This document shows, piece after piece, positions 37,350 to 45,877 of a stretch of 64,000 nt of DNA (the first letter of the stretch is position 1; each line of letters starts with the position of its first letter). The stretch is from Pseudomonas fluorescens (GTDB lineage Bacteria; Pseudomonadota; Gammaproteobacteria; Pseudomonadales; Pseudomonadaceae), in assembly GCF_004683905.1 (NCBI RefSeq), contig NZ_CP038438.1, positions 620,001-684,000 on the forward strand. Reading direction: 5' to 3'. Below the pieces are notes generated by a model. It had not been told where the DNA came from. It did not search any database and saw nothing but the letters and a program-made list of their open reading frames with translations. The translations under genes were made by a program, and so were the position numbers.

Positions 37350-37982
37350 TTACTCGGTACTGCCCAACCCTTGCCAGTGCTTGAGGCCGATAAAGATGAA
37401 GCGCAATTGCTGGGTGATCTTCGCCTGCGGCGTCAGATGCTCCGGCAGGGCCTCGGCGGGCGGGTCGATGATGTCCGGCAGAGTGGCGAACACCGATTTG
37501 ACGATCAGGTCGGCGATTACGCTCAGCCCGGCAGCGTCCAGATGCTGCAACTTGGGCATCAATGTCAGGTCGGCCGCGAGGTCGGCGCTGATGTTTTCGC
37601 GCAGACGGCCAATCGCCTGACGTACCGGTTGCGAACCGCCGTACTGCTCACGAGCGAGAAACAGGAACTGCGAACGGTTGGCGCTGACCACGTCGAGGAA
37701 GATCCGCACCGACGCATCGATGATCCCGCCCATGACGAATTCATTGTGGCGTACCAGGCGGATGGTTTCGCGGAAGGTCTGACCGACTTCACTGACCAGC
37801 ACCAGACCCAGCTCGTCCATGTCAGCGAAATGCCGATAGAAACCGGTGGGCACGATGCCGGCGGTCTTGGTCACTTCGCGCAGGCTCAGGCTGCCGAAAC
37901 CTCGGCCGCTTTCCATCAAATGGCGGGCGGCGTCCATCAGGGCGTTGCGGGTCTGTTGTTTCTGTTCGGCGCGGGGCAGCAT
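37350..37982 (-). CDS. TetR-family repressor, FabR/DesT-like
   Basis: A 210-residue TetR-type regulator. The start at 37982 gives MLPRAEQKQQTRNALMDAARH; a longer frame adds 15 untypical residues. The helix-turn-helix is within FGSLSLREVTKTAGIVPTGFY, which closely resembles FabR-type repressors that control unsaturated fatty acid synthesis. The ligand domain includes RSQFLFLAREQYGGSQPVR. No fatty acid gene lies nearby, so regulation would be of distant targets. The subfamily call is from remembered sequence likeness. Confidence 0.8.
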   Translation of the reverse strand: MLPRAEQKQQTRNALMDAARHLMESGRGFGSLSLREVTKTAGIVPTGFYRHFADMDELGLVLVSEVGQTFRETIRLVRHNEFVMGGIIDASVRIFLDVVSANRSQFLFLAREQYGGSQPVRQAIGRLRENISADLAADLTLMPKLQHLDAAGLSVIADLIVKSVFATLPDIIDPPAEALPEHLTPQAKITQQLRFIFIGLKHWQGLGSTE

Positions 37983-38108
37983 CGCAAAGGCGTTTTCTTG
38001 AGCGGGACAAGCGCCGCACTCTAGCAAATCGGCTTTGCTGGCGTCGAACGGCAGGGGGAAAAGTCAGCAGGAAAAAAGGTTTCGCAGATTGTCGGTACTG
38101 AAAAAGTC

Positions 38109-38139
38109 AAAAGCCCAATCCGGTGATTGGGCTTTTTTT
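38109..38139. terminator. Intrinsic terminator between the TPQGQ-repeat gene and the TetR gene
   Basis: AAAAGCCCAAT pairs with ATTGGGCTTTT around a 6-base loop with A-run and T-run on both sides. It ends the minus-strand repeat-protein gene and insulates the TetR gene's promoter. Confidence 0.88.
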
Positions 38140-38155
38140 CCAGGCCGCCATGGGC

Positions 38156-38620
38156 TTAGCTCAAAGCGCTGTTGCGTTCGATCACACGGTCACCACCGCC
38201 TTCGGCAACGGCTTGGCCCAGTGGGGTTTTATCGAAACCGTCTTCAGCCAGGGTCTGGCCTTGTGGAGTACGGTCGCTGCCATCGGAAGCCAGGGTCTGA
38301 CCTTGTGGAGTTTTGTCATAGCCGTCTTCAACCAGACCTTTCTGTTCCAGGCGATCACGGCCGCCTTCTGCTACAGCTTGACCTTGTGGGGTCTTGTCGT
38401 AGCCATCTTCAACCAGACCTTTTTCTTCCAGACGATGACGACCGTTTTCAGCCAGAGTCTGACCTTGTGGAGTACGGTCGCTGCCGTCAGCCGCCACAGT
38501 CTGGCTGAACACCGAGTGGCTGGATTTCACTTGTGGGGTAGCCTGATCGGCAGCGGGCAGGGCAAAAGCGGTGCTGGCTAGCATCGACAGGGTAAGGCTG
38601 AGCAGTAATTGGCGTTTCAT
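38156..38620 (-). CDS. Secreted TPQGQ-repeat protein of unknown function
   Basis: A 154-residue protein. The start at 38620 behind AAGGAG gives a signal peptide (MKRQLLLSLTLSMLASTAFA). The mature part is low-complexity: five copies of a DGxDxTPQGQ motif (the last reads TPLGQ), three of them followed by an (A)E-x-G-x-x-R-x-E linker. The repeats are visible at DNA level too. It has no cysteine and no recognised domain, and is rich in Gly, Asp, Gln and Lys, so it may be disordered or wall-associated. It is monocistronic with its own terminator. Function unknown. Confidence 0.8.
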   Translation of the reverse strand: MKRQLLLSLTLSMLASTAFALPAADQATPQVKSSHSVFSQTVAADGSDRTPQGQTLAENGRHRLEEKGLVEDGYDKTPQGQAVAEGGRDRLEQKGLVEDGYDKTPQGQTLASDGSDRTPQGQTLAEDGFDKTPLGQAVAEGGGDRVIERNSALS

Positions 38621-39005
38621 GATGGGTTGCTCCTTGGGAGGGCGATAAAGTGGGTACGAAGCCAATGCTACTCTCGATAAGTCGATATAAAAGTTCATAA
38701 ACGCAATGGTAATAATCAACAGAATTGATTGTTCTGCGGAAGCGCTCTAGCTCGGGCATTTGCGGGCGGTGGTTTTGCACCGCAGTGGGTATTTTCGACT
38801 CACTCGCGCCTCGCAAATGTGCGGGCAGCGGTAACGCTGTTCGACCAATCGGTCAGCATTCGGGCGATTTTTTGCCGCGGAATCTATATTCCGATTAAAC
38901 CTGCGCACTGTTTGCCAGTCGTAGAGTTCATGAGGGCCGCTTTGGCCCGCCGTTTCAGCTGTGCGTCGCGAAGTCGGCGTGCGGTCGTCATCAGGAGTTT
39001 TGTGC
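38621..39005. other. Divergent intergenic region between the TPQGQ gene and asmA-like gene
   Basis: Non-coding 385 bases with the promoters of two divergent genes. Two small inverted repeats stand out: AATCAA-N5-TTGATT (38714-38730) and CGGAAT-N4-ATTCCG (38878-38893). Neither is assigned to a regulator. An A/T-rich stretch at 38680-38735 is the likeliest promoter zone for the minus-strand gene. Confidence 0.5.
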
Positions 39006-41081
39006 ATGACGCGCACCGGAAAAATCTTCAGTTGGACCTTCGCCATCCTCTTACTGCTGTTGGCGGTACTGGTTCTGATCATCGTGTTCTTCGACTGGAA
39101 CCGGATCAAACCGCCGCTCAACGCCAAAGTCTCGGAAGAATTGCATCGTCCGTTCGCCATCAATGGCAACCTCGCGGTGATCTGGCAGCGTGAGCCGGAC
39201 GAGGGCGGCTGGCGGGCCTGGGTGCCGTGGCCGCACGTGGTGGCTGAGGACCTGACGCTGGGCAACCCGGATTGGTCGAAGCAGCCGCAGATGGTCACGC
39301 TCAAACGTGTGGAACTACGCATCTCGCCGCTGGCACTGCTGGCGCAACGGGTGACGATCCCGCGCATCGACCTGACCGAACCCAACGCGCAACTGCAACG
39401 CCTGGCCGATGGCCGCGCCAACTGGACCTTCAAGTTCGACCCGAAAGACCCGAATGCCGAACCGTCGAACTGGGTGGTGGACATCGGAGCCATTGGTTTC
39501 GACAAGGGCCACGTCACCCTGGATGACCAGACACTCAAGACTAATCTCGACGTGTTGATCGATCCGCTGGGCAAACCGATTCCGTTCAGCGATATCGTCG
39601 GCGCCAAAGCCGCGAAGACCGCGCAGGACAAGGGCGCCGCGCCGCAGGACTATGCATTCGCGCTGAAGGTCAAAGGCCAGTACCACGGTCAGAATCTTAC
39701 CGGCCAGGGCAAGATAGGCGGATTACTGGCGTTGCAGGACGCGAACAAGCCATTCCCGCTGCAGGCCCAGGCGAAGATCGGCGCCACCAGCATCGAACTC
39801 GCTGGCACCTTGACCGACCCGCTGAACCTTGGCGCTCTTGATCTGCGTCTTAAATTGGCGGGCGCAAGCCTAGGCAACCTCTATCCACTGACCGGCGTGA
39901 CCCTGCCGGATACGCCGCCGTATTCCACCGACGGTCATCTGATTGCCAAGTTGCATGACGCCGCCGGTGCGAAATTCACTTATGAACAGTTCAACGGCAA
40001 GATCGGCGGCAGTGACATTCACGGCGATCTGACCTACGTCGCCAGCCAGCCACGGCCCAAACTGAGCGGAGCGTTGCTGTCCAATCAATTGCTGTTCGCC
40101 GACCTCGCGCCGCTGATCGGCGCCGACTCGAATGACAAGCAAAAGGCCCGCGGCGGCGAGAGCAAGCAGCCGACCGACAAAGTGCTGCCGGTGGAAGAAT
40201 TCAAGACCGACCGCTGGCGCGCGATGGATGCCGACGTCGAGTTCACCGGCAAGCGCATCGTCCACAGCGAAAAGCTGCCGTTCACCGACCTCTATACCCA
40301 CCTGAAACTCAACGACGGCGAACTCAGCCTCGAACCGCTGCGCTTCGGCGTGGCCGGCGGCAATCTGGACGCGCAGATCCGCCTCAACGGTCGCACCGAA
40401 CCGCTGGAAGGCCGGGCCAAACTGACTGCGCGCGGCTTCAAGCTCAAGCAGTTGTTCCCGACCTTCGAACCGATGAAAACCAGCTTCGGTGAGCTCAACG
40501 GTGATGCTGATATCAGCGGTCGCGGCAACTCGGTGGCCAAGCTGCTTGGCGGCGCCAATGGCCAGTTGAAGATGCTGATCAACGACGGCGCGATCAGCCG
40601 TGAACTGATGGAGCTGGCGGGACTCAACGTCGGTAACTACGTGGTCGGCAAGATTTTTGGCGACAAGGAAGTGAAGATCAACTGCGCGGCGGCGGACTTC
40701 GACATCAAGACTGGCCTGGCGACTACACGGCTGTTTGTGTTCGATACCGAGAACGCGATCATCTACATCGACGGCACCGCGAACATGGCCACCGAGCAAT
40801 TGGACCTGACGGTGACACCGGAGTCCAAGGGCTGGCGTCTGATTTCGCTGCGTTCACCGCTGTACGTGCGCGGCAAGTTCATCAAGCCGGACGCCGGGGT
40901 CAAGGCCGTGCCGTTGATGCTGCGCGGGGCGGGGATGGTGGCGCTGGGCGTGATTGCTGCACCGGCGGCGGGGCTGTTGGCGCTGGTGGCGCCGAGTGGC
41001 GGGGAGCCGAATCAGTGTGCGCCTCTGCTTGAGCAGATGAAGGCGGGCAAGGCGCCAGTGACCGTCAAGCCAACCAAGTAA
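39006..41081 (+). CDS. AsmA family protein
   Basis: A 691-residue AsmA-like protein. These envelope proteins have a bridge-like fold proposed to move phospholipid between membranes. The ATG at 39006 follows CAGGAG and gives one N-terminal transmembrane helix (TFAILLLLLAVLVLIIVFF), then a long periplasmic region. The AsmA N-terminal domain reads VSEELHRPFAINGNL, and the C-terminal domain includes FGELNGDADISGRGNSVAKLLGGANG and GTANMATEQLDLTVTPESKG. A hydrophobic C-terminal segment (GMVALGVIAAPAAGLLALV) may contact membrane. Single gene; an earlier in-frame start at 38961 lacks a clear RBS. Confidence 0.88.
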   Translation: MTRTGKIFSWTFAILLLLLAVLVLIIVFFDWNRIKPPLNAKVSEELHRPFAINGNLAVIWQREPDEGGWRAWVPWPHVVAEDLTLGNPDWSKQPQMVTLKRVELRISPLALLAQRVTIPRIDLTEPNAQLQRLADGRANWTFKFDPKDPNAEPSNWVVDIGAIGFDKGHVTLDDQTLKTNLDVLIDPLGKPIPFSDIVGAKAAKTAQDKGAAPQDYAFALKVKGQYHGQNLTGQGKIGGLLALQDANKPFPLQAQAKIGATSIELAGTLTDPLNLGALDLRLKLAGASLGNLYPLTGVTLPDTPPYSTDGHLIAKLHDAAGAKFTYEQFNGKIGGSDIHGDLTYVASQPRPKLSGALLSNQLLFADLAPLIGADSNDKQKARGGESKQPTDKVLPVEEFKTDRWRAMDADVEFTGKRIVHSEKLPFTDLYTHLKLNDGELSLEPLRFGVAGGNLDAQIRLNGRTEPLEGRAKLTARGFKLKQLFPTFEPMKTSFGELNGDADISGRGNSVAKLLGGANGQLKMLINDGAISRELMELAGLNVGNYVVGKIFGDKEVKINCAAADFDIKTGLATTRLFVFDTENAIIYIDGTANMATEQLDLTVTPESKGWRLISLRSPLYVRGKFIKPDAGVKAVPLMLRGAGMVALGVIAAPAAGLLALVAPSGGEPNQCAPLLEQMKAGKAPVTVKPTK

Positions 41082-41103
41082 ATCTTCAGCGTCTGTAAAA
41101 GCG

Positions 41104-41172
41104 TCATCGCGAGCAGGCTCACTCCTACAAGTACAGCGCAAAACTTGTAGGAGTGAGCCTGCTCGCGATAGC
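41104..41172. repeat. Palindromic dyad, family B
   Basis: TCATCGCGAGCAGGCTCACT and its complement, about 14 bases apart. This relative of family A has the core GTAGGAGTGAGCCTGCTCGC instead of GTGGGAGCGGGCTTGCTCGC. It lies between the convergent asmA-like and bacterioferritin genes. Confidence 0.9.
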
Positions 41173-41184
41173 GGTATCGAAGGT

Positions 41185-41718
41185 TCAGAGGTCTTTCAGA
41201 ATGTCGGCCATGTCATCCGCGTGCTCTTCTTCCTGCGCGAGGATGTCTTCGAAGATGCGCCGGGTGGTCGGGTCTTTCTCGCCGATGTACTGGATGATCT
41301 CGCGGTAGCTGTCGATGGCGATCCGTTCGGCCACAAGGTCTTCGTAGACCATTTCCTTCAAGGTGTTCCCCGCCACATATTGAGCGTGGGACATTTTCGA
41401 CAGCAGGTCCGGATTGAACTCCGGCTCGCCGCCCAGTTGCACGATGCGCTCGGCCAGACGGTCGGCGTGTTGCGCTTCCTGGGTTGCATGTTCGAGGAAT
41501 TCTTCGGCGGCCACGTGGGCTTTCACGCCGTTGGCCATGAAGTAGTGACGCTTGTAACGCAGCACGCAGACCAGTTCGGTGGCCAGCGACTCATTGAGCA
41601 GGCGCAGTACCTCGTCACGGTCGGCGCTGTAGCTCTCGGTTACCGCGCCGTTCTCGACGTGTTGTCGCGCACGTTCGCGCAGGGTTTTGACATCTGACAA
41701 GTGCAGGTCGTCGCTCAT
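41185..41718 (-). CDS. Bacterioferritin-type ferritin-like protein
   Basis: A 177-residue four-helix di-iron protein. The start at 41718 gives MSDDLHLSDVKTLRERARQHVENGA. Di-iron ligands are visible as LATELVCVLRYKRHYF, EEFLEHATQEAQHADRLAERI (ExxH) and DILAQEEEHADDMADIL (ExxH), the bacterioferritin/ferritin pattern. It likely stores or detoxifies iron. Its length and N-terminal extension differ a little from classic Bfr (about 158), so it may be a Bfr-like or Dps-like relative. It has a GGAG site upstream and is monocistronic. Confidence 0.85.
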   Translation of the reverse strand: MSDDLHLSDVKTLRERARQHVENGAVTESYSADRDEVLRLLNESLATELVCVLRYKRHYFMANGVKAHVAAEEFLEHATQEAQHADRLAERIVQLGGEPEFNPDLLSKMSHAQYVAGNTLKEMVYEDLVAERIAIDSYREIIQYIGEKDPTTRRIFEDILAQEEEHADDMADILKDL

Positions 41719-41808
41719 GTTGATCTCCAGGAGGCTAATCCAATGGCGCCACGCTCTACAGGCGTGATCGGTTACCCAAGTTGTGAGTCCTGAGCGACGC
41801 AAAAAGTT

Positions 41809-42726
41809 TTATGAGATTTCCGGCGACCTTGGTACCAGCCCGGACAACTGCGCTTCTTCGCGCAACCAGGCAAAAAATGCCCGCACCGGCGGATGCCGCT
41901 CCCGTCCCGGCACACACAGCGCGCTGTATCCGGCACCATCGACTTGCACCTGCCCCTTGTACGGCACCAGCAACCCACTGGCGACGCTCTGCGACACCAG
42001 AATATTGCTCGCCAGCACCAGACCTTGCCCGGCAATCGCTGCTTGCAGGGCGTAATGCTCCTCGTCGTATTCACGGATCGCCGGATGCTGGTTCAGCCAC
42101 GACTCGCCGGAGCGAGCGCACCACGCTTCCCAGCCATGGGCATACAGCTTCGAGTTGTGCCAACGCACGCTGATCAGCGCCGGTGTGCGTCGGGCGGCCA
42201 GAGCTACCTGCTCCGGCGAGCCATACACGCCGAAGGTCTCATCGAACAGGCACAAGCCGTAAAGGTTGGGGTAGTCGTCGAGGCTGTAGCGCAACACCAG
42301 ATCGACGCTGGCGTCCTGATGCAGGTCGATGACTTCGCAGTGGGTATCGAGGCGCACGTTGATGTTCGGGTGTTGCGCATAAAACCTTCCGAGGCGCGGC
42401 ACCAGCCACAGCGCGGCAAACGCGGCGGTGGTCGACAGTGTCAGGTTGCTGCCGCTGCGTTGCGGACGCAGGGTGTCGACGCTTTGCGCGACTTCCAGCA
42501 GCGCCCCGTGCAGGCTGCGAAACAGCCGCTCGCCCCCTTCGGTCAGGCGCACCTGACGCGGCAAACGCTCGAACAGCGCCACGCCGAGCCAGTCTTCCAG
42601 CGCTCGGATCTGATGGGAAATCGCCGTCGGTGTGACTGACAGCTCTTCAGCAGCGGCCTTGAAGCTCAACAGCCGCGAAGCGGATTCGAAGGCGCGCAGG
42701 GCGGTCAGCGGCAACGAGGCGAACAT
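41809..42726 (-). CDS. LysR-type regulator (GcvA-like), divergent from azoR
   Basis: A LysR regulator of 305 residues from the start at 42726 (MFASLPLTALRAFESA). An ATG four codons earlier (42738) is possible, but the second one has a TGGAG site at good spacing. The HTH is SFKAAAEELSVTPTAISHQI; the effector domain begins near LTLSTTAAFAALWLVPRLG. It is divergent from azoR-SMR with a strong inverted repeat next to its start, so it probably controls itself and that operon. Confidence 0.9.
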   Translation of the reverse strand: MFASLPLTALRAFESASRLLSFKAAAEELSVTPTAISHQIRALEDWLGVALFERLPRQVRLTEGGERLFRSLHGALLEVAQSVDTLRPQRSGSNLTLSTTAAFAALWLVPRLGRFYAQHPNINVRLDTHCEVIDLHQDASVDLVLRYSLDDYPNLYGLCLFDETFGVYGSPEQVALAARRTPALISVRWHNSKLYAHGWEAWCARSGESWLNQHPAIREYDEEHYALQAAIAGQGLVLASNILVSQSVASGLLVPYKGQVQVDGAGYSALCVPGRERHPPVRAFFAWLREEAQLSGLVPRSPEIS

Positions 42727-42738
42727 TGAATACTCCAT

Positions 42739-42757
42739 GGATGAAACAAATTCATCC
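42739..42757. promoter_or_regulatory. Putative LysR operator in the divergent promoter
   Basis: GGATGAA-N5-TTCATCC is a perfect 7-base inverted repeat placed immediately before the LysR start. The size and dyad fit a LysR binding box and would allow autorepression together with control of azoR. Confidence 0.55.
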
Positions 42758-42846
42758 CGACTGATTTTTGCTCATTTGAGACAGCGGCGGGTCGGCGCCA
42801 ATCTGGCGCTACACAGCCATTCAAGTCTAGTCCCAAGGAGATTCAG

Positions 42847-43485
42847 ATGAGCAAGATTCTTGCGATCCATGCCAGCCCTCGCAGTGATCGTTCGCACTCA
42901 CGGCGTTTGGCAGAAAGTTTTCTCAGCGCCTGGCAGGTGCGCCATCCACAGGCTCAAGTCACTCGCCGGGAAGTCGGACGGGCGCTGATTCCAGCGGTCA
43001 ACGAAGCGTTTGTGGCGGCGGCGTTTTACCCTGAGCCGCAGGCACGCCCGCTGTCGATGCAGGCCGATCTGGCGCTCAGCGATCAACTGGTCGGCGAGTT
43101 GTTCGAGCATGACCTGCTGCTGATTTCCACGCCGATGTACAACTTCAGCGTACCCAGCGGCCTCAAGGCGTGGGTCGATCAGATCGTGCGTCTGGGCCTG
43201 ACGTTCGACCACACCCTGGACAACGGCGTGGCCCAGTACACGCCGCTGCTGCAAGGCAAGAAAGCGCTGATCGTCACCAGTCGCGGCGGGTTCGGCTTCG
43301 GCCCCGGCGGCGAACTGGAAGCACTGAACCATGCCGATCCATGGTTGCGCACCGCGCTGGGCTTTATCGGCATCAACGACGTCAGCGTGGTCGCGGCTGA
43401 GGGCGAAGAGTCGGCCGAGCGCACCTTCGCGGTATCAGTGGCCGAGGCCGAGCAGCGTTTGCTCGACCTCGTCCGGACGTTCTAA
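42847..43485 (+). CDS. azoR: FMN-dependent NADH-azoreductase
   Basis: This flavodoxin-like NAD(P)H quinone/azo reductase is 212 residues. The FMN phosphate loop is [14 protein letters not shown] near the N-terminus. [19 protein letters not shown] contacts the flavin, and [11 protein letters not shown] follows. AzoR proteins detoxify quinones and azo or nitro compounds in the cytoplasm. It is the first gene of a two-gene unit with an SMR exporter, opposite a LysR gene, so a stress-detoxification role is plausible. Confidence 0.93.
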   Translation: MSKILAIHASPRSDRSHSRRLAESFLSAWQVRHPQAQVTRREVGRALIPAVNEAFVAAAFYPEPQARPLSMQADLALSDQLVGELFEHDLLLISTPMYNFSVPSGLKAWVDQIVRLGLTFDHTLDNGVAQYTPLLQGKKALIVTSRGGFGFGPGGELEALNHADPWLRTALGFIGINDVSVVAAEGEESAERTFAVSVAEAEQRLLDLVRTF

Positions 43486-43791
43486 GTGGCCTGGCTGTTC
43501 TTGCTGATCGCCGCCGGTTTCGAGGTGACTTTCGCCATGGGCATGAAGTACGCCGAAGGCTTCACCCGCTTGTGGCCGTCGCTGATCACGGTGGTGGCGG
43601 CGATTGGCGGGATTTACTTCCTGACGTTGGCGCTGCGCGAGTTGCCGGTGAGCATCGCCTATCCGATCTGGACGGCGATCGGCTCGCTGGGCACGGTGTT
43701 TCTCGGTTTTGCCCTGCTCGGCGAGAGTCTGACCCTGGTCAAACTGCTGTCAGTGGGGCTGATTGTGGCGGGGGTGGTGGGCCTGAAGTAG
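43486..43791 (+). CDS. SMR-family exporter, SugE/Gdx-like
   Basis: A 101-residue four-helix small multidrug resistance protein with a GTG start directly abutting the azoR stop. The essential Glu13 is present (AAGFEVTFAMGMKYAEGF), and the EGFTRLWPS segment resembles SugE/Gdx rather than EmrE/Qac. Gdx proteins export guanidinium; some export quaternary ammonium compounds. It is co-transcribed with the azoreductase, suggesting toxic-cation or quinone-stress defence. Which substrate applies is not decided by the sequence. Confidence 0.85.
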   Translation: MAWLFLLIAAGFEVTFAMGMKYAEGFTRLWPSLITVVAAIGGIYFLTLALRELPVSIAYPIWTAIGSLGTVFLGFALLGESLTLVKLLSVGLIVAGVVGLK

Positions 43792-43882
43792 GCTGATGGT
43801 GCAGTTGTCATCATCAGGGAGGAGGCTTGGCGGGCGTTTTGCACGTCTGGCATCCACTCAGCGACCACAAGGATGTTTGCCC

Positions 43883-44773
43883 ATGTCACAAAGTTCGGCG
43901 ACACGTTATCCACTGGTGCTGGTGCCGGGCATGCTCGGGTTTATCCGGCTGCTGCTGTATCCGTACTGGTACGGCATCATCAAGGCGTTGCGCCGTGGCG
44001 GGGCGACGGTGATTGCGGTGCAGGTATCGCCGCTCAACTCCACCGAGGTGCGCGGCGAGCAACTGCTGGCGCGCATCGAGGAGATTCTGCGCGAGACCGG
44101 CGCCGCGAGGGTCAATCTGTTCGGCCACAGCCAGGGCTCGTTGACCGCGCGTTATGCCGCCGCCAAACGACCGGATTTGATTGCCTCGGTAACGTCCGTA
44201 GCCGGGCCCAATCACGGTTCTGAACTGGCCGACTATCTGCAGAAACACTACCCGGCGAACAGCGCCAAGGGCCGCGTGCTGGAGGTGCTGTTGCGTTTTG
44301 TCGGCTGGCTGATGGCGTTGCTGGAAACCGGTTATCACGGGCCGAAACTGCCGGTGGACATCCACGCTTCGCATCAATCGCTGACCAGCGAAGGCGTGGC
44401 GCTGTTCAATCAGCGTTATCCACAGGGCCTGCCCGAGACCTGGGGCGGTCACGGGCCGGAAGAGGTCAATGGCGTGCGTTATTACTCGTGGTCGGGGACG
44501 TTGCAACCGGGCAAAACCGATCGCGGTGGCAACCTGTTCGACGGCACCAACCGCAGCTGCCGCTTGTTCGCGAAAACCTTCGTGCGCGAGCCGGGGCAGT
44601 GTGACGGGATGGTCGGGCGTTACAGCTCGCACCTCGGCACGGTGATTGGCGACGACTATCCGCTGGATCACTTCGACATCGTCAACCAGTCGCTGGGGCT
44701 GGTGGGGAAGGGCGTGGATCCGGTGCGGTTGTTTGTCGAGCATGCGGCGCGGCTAAAGGCTGCCGGGCTTTAA
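43883..44773 (+). CDS. Triacylglycerol lipase-like alpha/beta hydrolase without signal peptide
   Basis: A 296-residue lipase-family protein. The start at 43883 gives MSQSSATRYPLVLVPGMLGF, with the oxyanion-hole motif LVPGMLGF where secreted family I lipases have LVHGxxG. The nucleophile elbow GHSQGS puts the catalytic Ser at residue 83, followed by SVAGPNHGSELADYL. A late DDYPLDHFDIVNQ segment likely supplies the His. There is no signal peptide and no foldase gene nearby, unlike LipA/LipH pairs, so the enzyme may be cytoplasmic or use another export route. Substrate not shown. Confidence 0.85.
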   Translation: MSQSSATRYPLVLVPGMLGFIRLLLYPYWYGIIKALRRGGATVIAVQVSPLNSTEVRGEQLLARIEEILRETGAARVNLFGHSQGSLTARYAAAKRPDLIASVTSVAGPNHGSELADYLQKHYPANSAKGRVLEVLLRFVGWLMALLETGYHGPKLPVDIHASHQSLTSEGVALFNQRYPQGLPETWGGHGPEEVNGVRYYSWSGTLQPGKTDRGGNLFDGTNRSCRLFAKTFVREPGQCDGMVGRYSSHLGTVIGDDYPLDHFDIVNQSLGLVGKGVDPVRLFVEHAARLKAAGL

Positions 44774-44780
44774 CCTGCTT

Positions 44781-44886
44781 TTGTGGCGAGGGGATTTATC
44801 CCCGATGGGCTGCGCAGCAGCCCTTGTTTTGAGATAAATAGCGGGGTCGCTTCGCGCCCCATCGGGGATAAATCCCCTCACCACAG
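44781..44886. repeat. Palindromic dyad, family C
   Basis: GTGGCGAGGGGATTTATCCC paired with GGGATAAATCCCCTCACCAC across about 60 bases that include GGGCTGCGCAGCAGCCC, itself a hairpin. It lies between convergent genes. Confidence 0.9.
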
Positions 44887-44893
44887 GGCCAGA

Positions 44894-45781
44894 TCAGGCA
44901 ACGCTGAGTTTGCGGCCTAGAACGGTGGTCCAGCGCTCCGACAGAATCACCCCACCCAACGTCAACACCCCACCCACCAGGTGATACATCGCCAGCTCTT
45001 CCTTCAACACCACCGCCGCAATCAGCGCGGTAATCAGCGGCAGCAGGTTAAAGAACAACGTCGTGCGGCTCGGCCCCAGACGCTGCACCGCCTGCATCCA
45101 CGCCAGCGGCGCGAGCATCGAGGCCAGCAGGCACGCATACAGCACCAGCGGAATGTTCTGCGCGGTGAAGCCGGTTTTCGGCGAGGCGGCGTACAGCGGA
45201 AACAGCACCACAATCGCCACCAGCACCTGCAGGTACAGCAACACCAGCGGCGGCAAACGCAGCTGCCATTTTTTCAGCAGGGTGCTGTAGATCGCGTAGG
45301 CCAGGGTGGCGATCAGCATCATCGCGTCACCCAGGTTCACTCCATGTTGCAGCAGCGCGCCGAGGCTGCCGGACGACACCACCACCAGCACGCCGGCGAA
45401 CGACAGCACCGCGCCGAACAGCGCACCGGCAGTCAGGCGCTGGCCGAGGCTGATGATTGCCATAGCCAGCGACATCAGCGGCATCAGCGACAGGATGATG
45501 CCCATGTTGGTCGCCGTGGTCAGCGTCGCGGCGAAGTAGGCGAGGCTTTGATAGACCGCCATCCCGAGCACGCCGAGGATGAAGATCTTGCCCAGGTTCG
45601 GGCGGATCTGCGGCCAGTGCGCGATCACCGCTTTGAGCATGAACGGGGTGAACAGCAGCCCGGCGAGCAGCCAGCGGTAGAAACCGATCTCGGCGGGGAA
45701 GATCGCCCCGACCGCCAGTTTGTTGATCACGGTATTGCCGGCCCAGATGAAAATCGCCAGCAGGGGAAACGCGTATTGCAT
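44894..45781 (-). CDS. EamA/DMT-family membrane exporter
   Basis: A 295-residue ten-helix protein of the drug/metabolite transporter superfamily with two EamA repeats. The first starts MQYAFPLLAIFIWAGNTVINKLA and the second near residue 150. Paired acidic or basic loops separate the helices, and the C-terminus is short and basic. It lies divergent from an AraC-type gene (96 bases apart), a common regulator-exporter arrangement. Such proteins often export amino acids or other metabolites; the substrate is unknown here. Confidence 0.88.
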   Translation of the reverse strand: MQYAFPLLAIFIWAGNTVINKLAVGAIFPAEIGFYRWLLAGLLFTPFMLKAVIAHWPQIRPNLGKIFILGVLGMAVYQSLAYFAATLTTATNMGIILSLMPLMSLAMAIISLGQRLTAGALFGAVLSFAGVLVVVSSGSLGALLQHGVNLGDAMMLIATLAYAIYSTLLKKWQLRLPPLVLLYLQVLVAIVVLFPLYAASPKTGFTAQNIPLVLYACLLASMLAPLAWMQAVQRLGPSRTTLFFNLLPLITALIAAVVLKEELAMYHLVGGVLTLGGVILSERWTTVLGRKLSVA

Positions 45782-45877
45782 GGGTTAAAACCAGAATGTT
45801 GATGAACGGTGATTATCGCCTGTCTGGATGCAGCCCTATACTGCGAACCGGACAACCTGCCTCTGCAACCGGACAGC

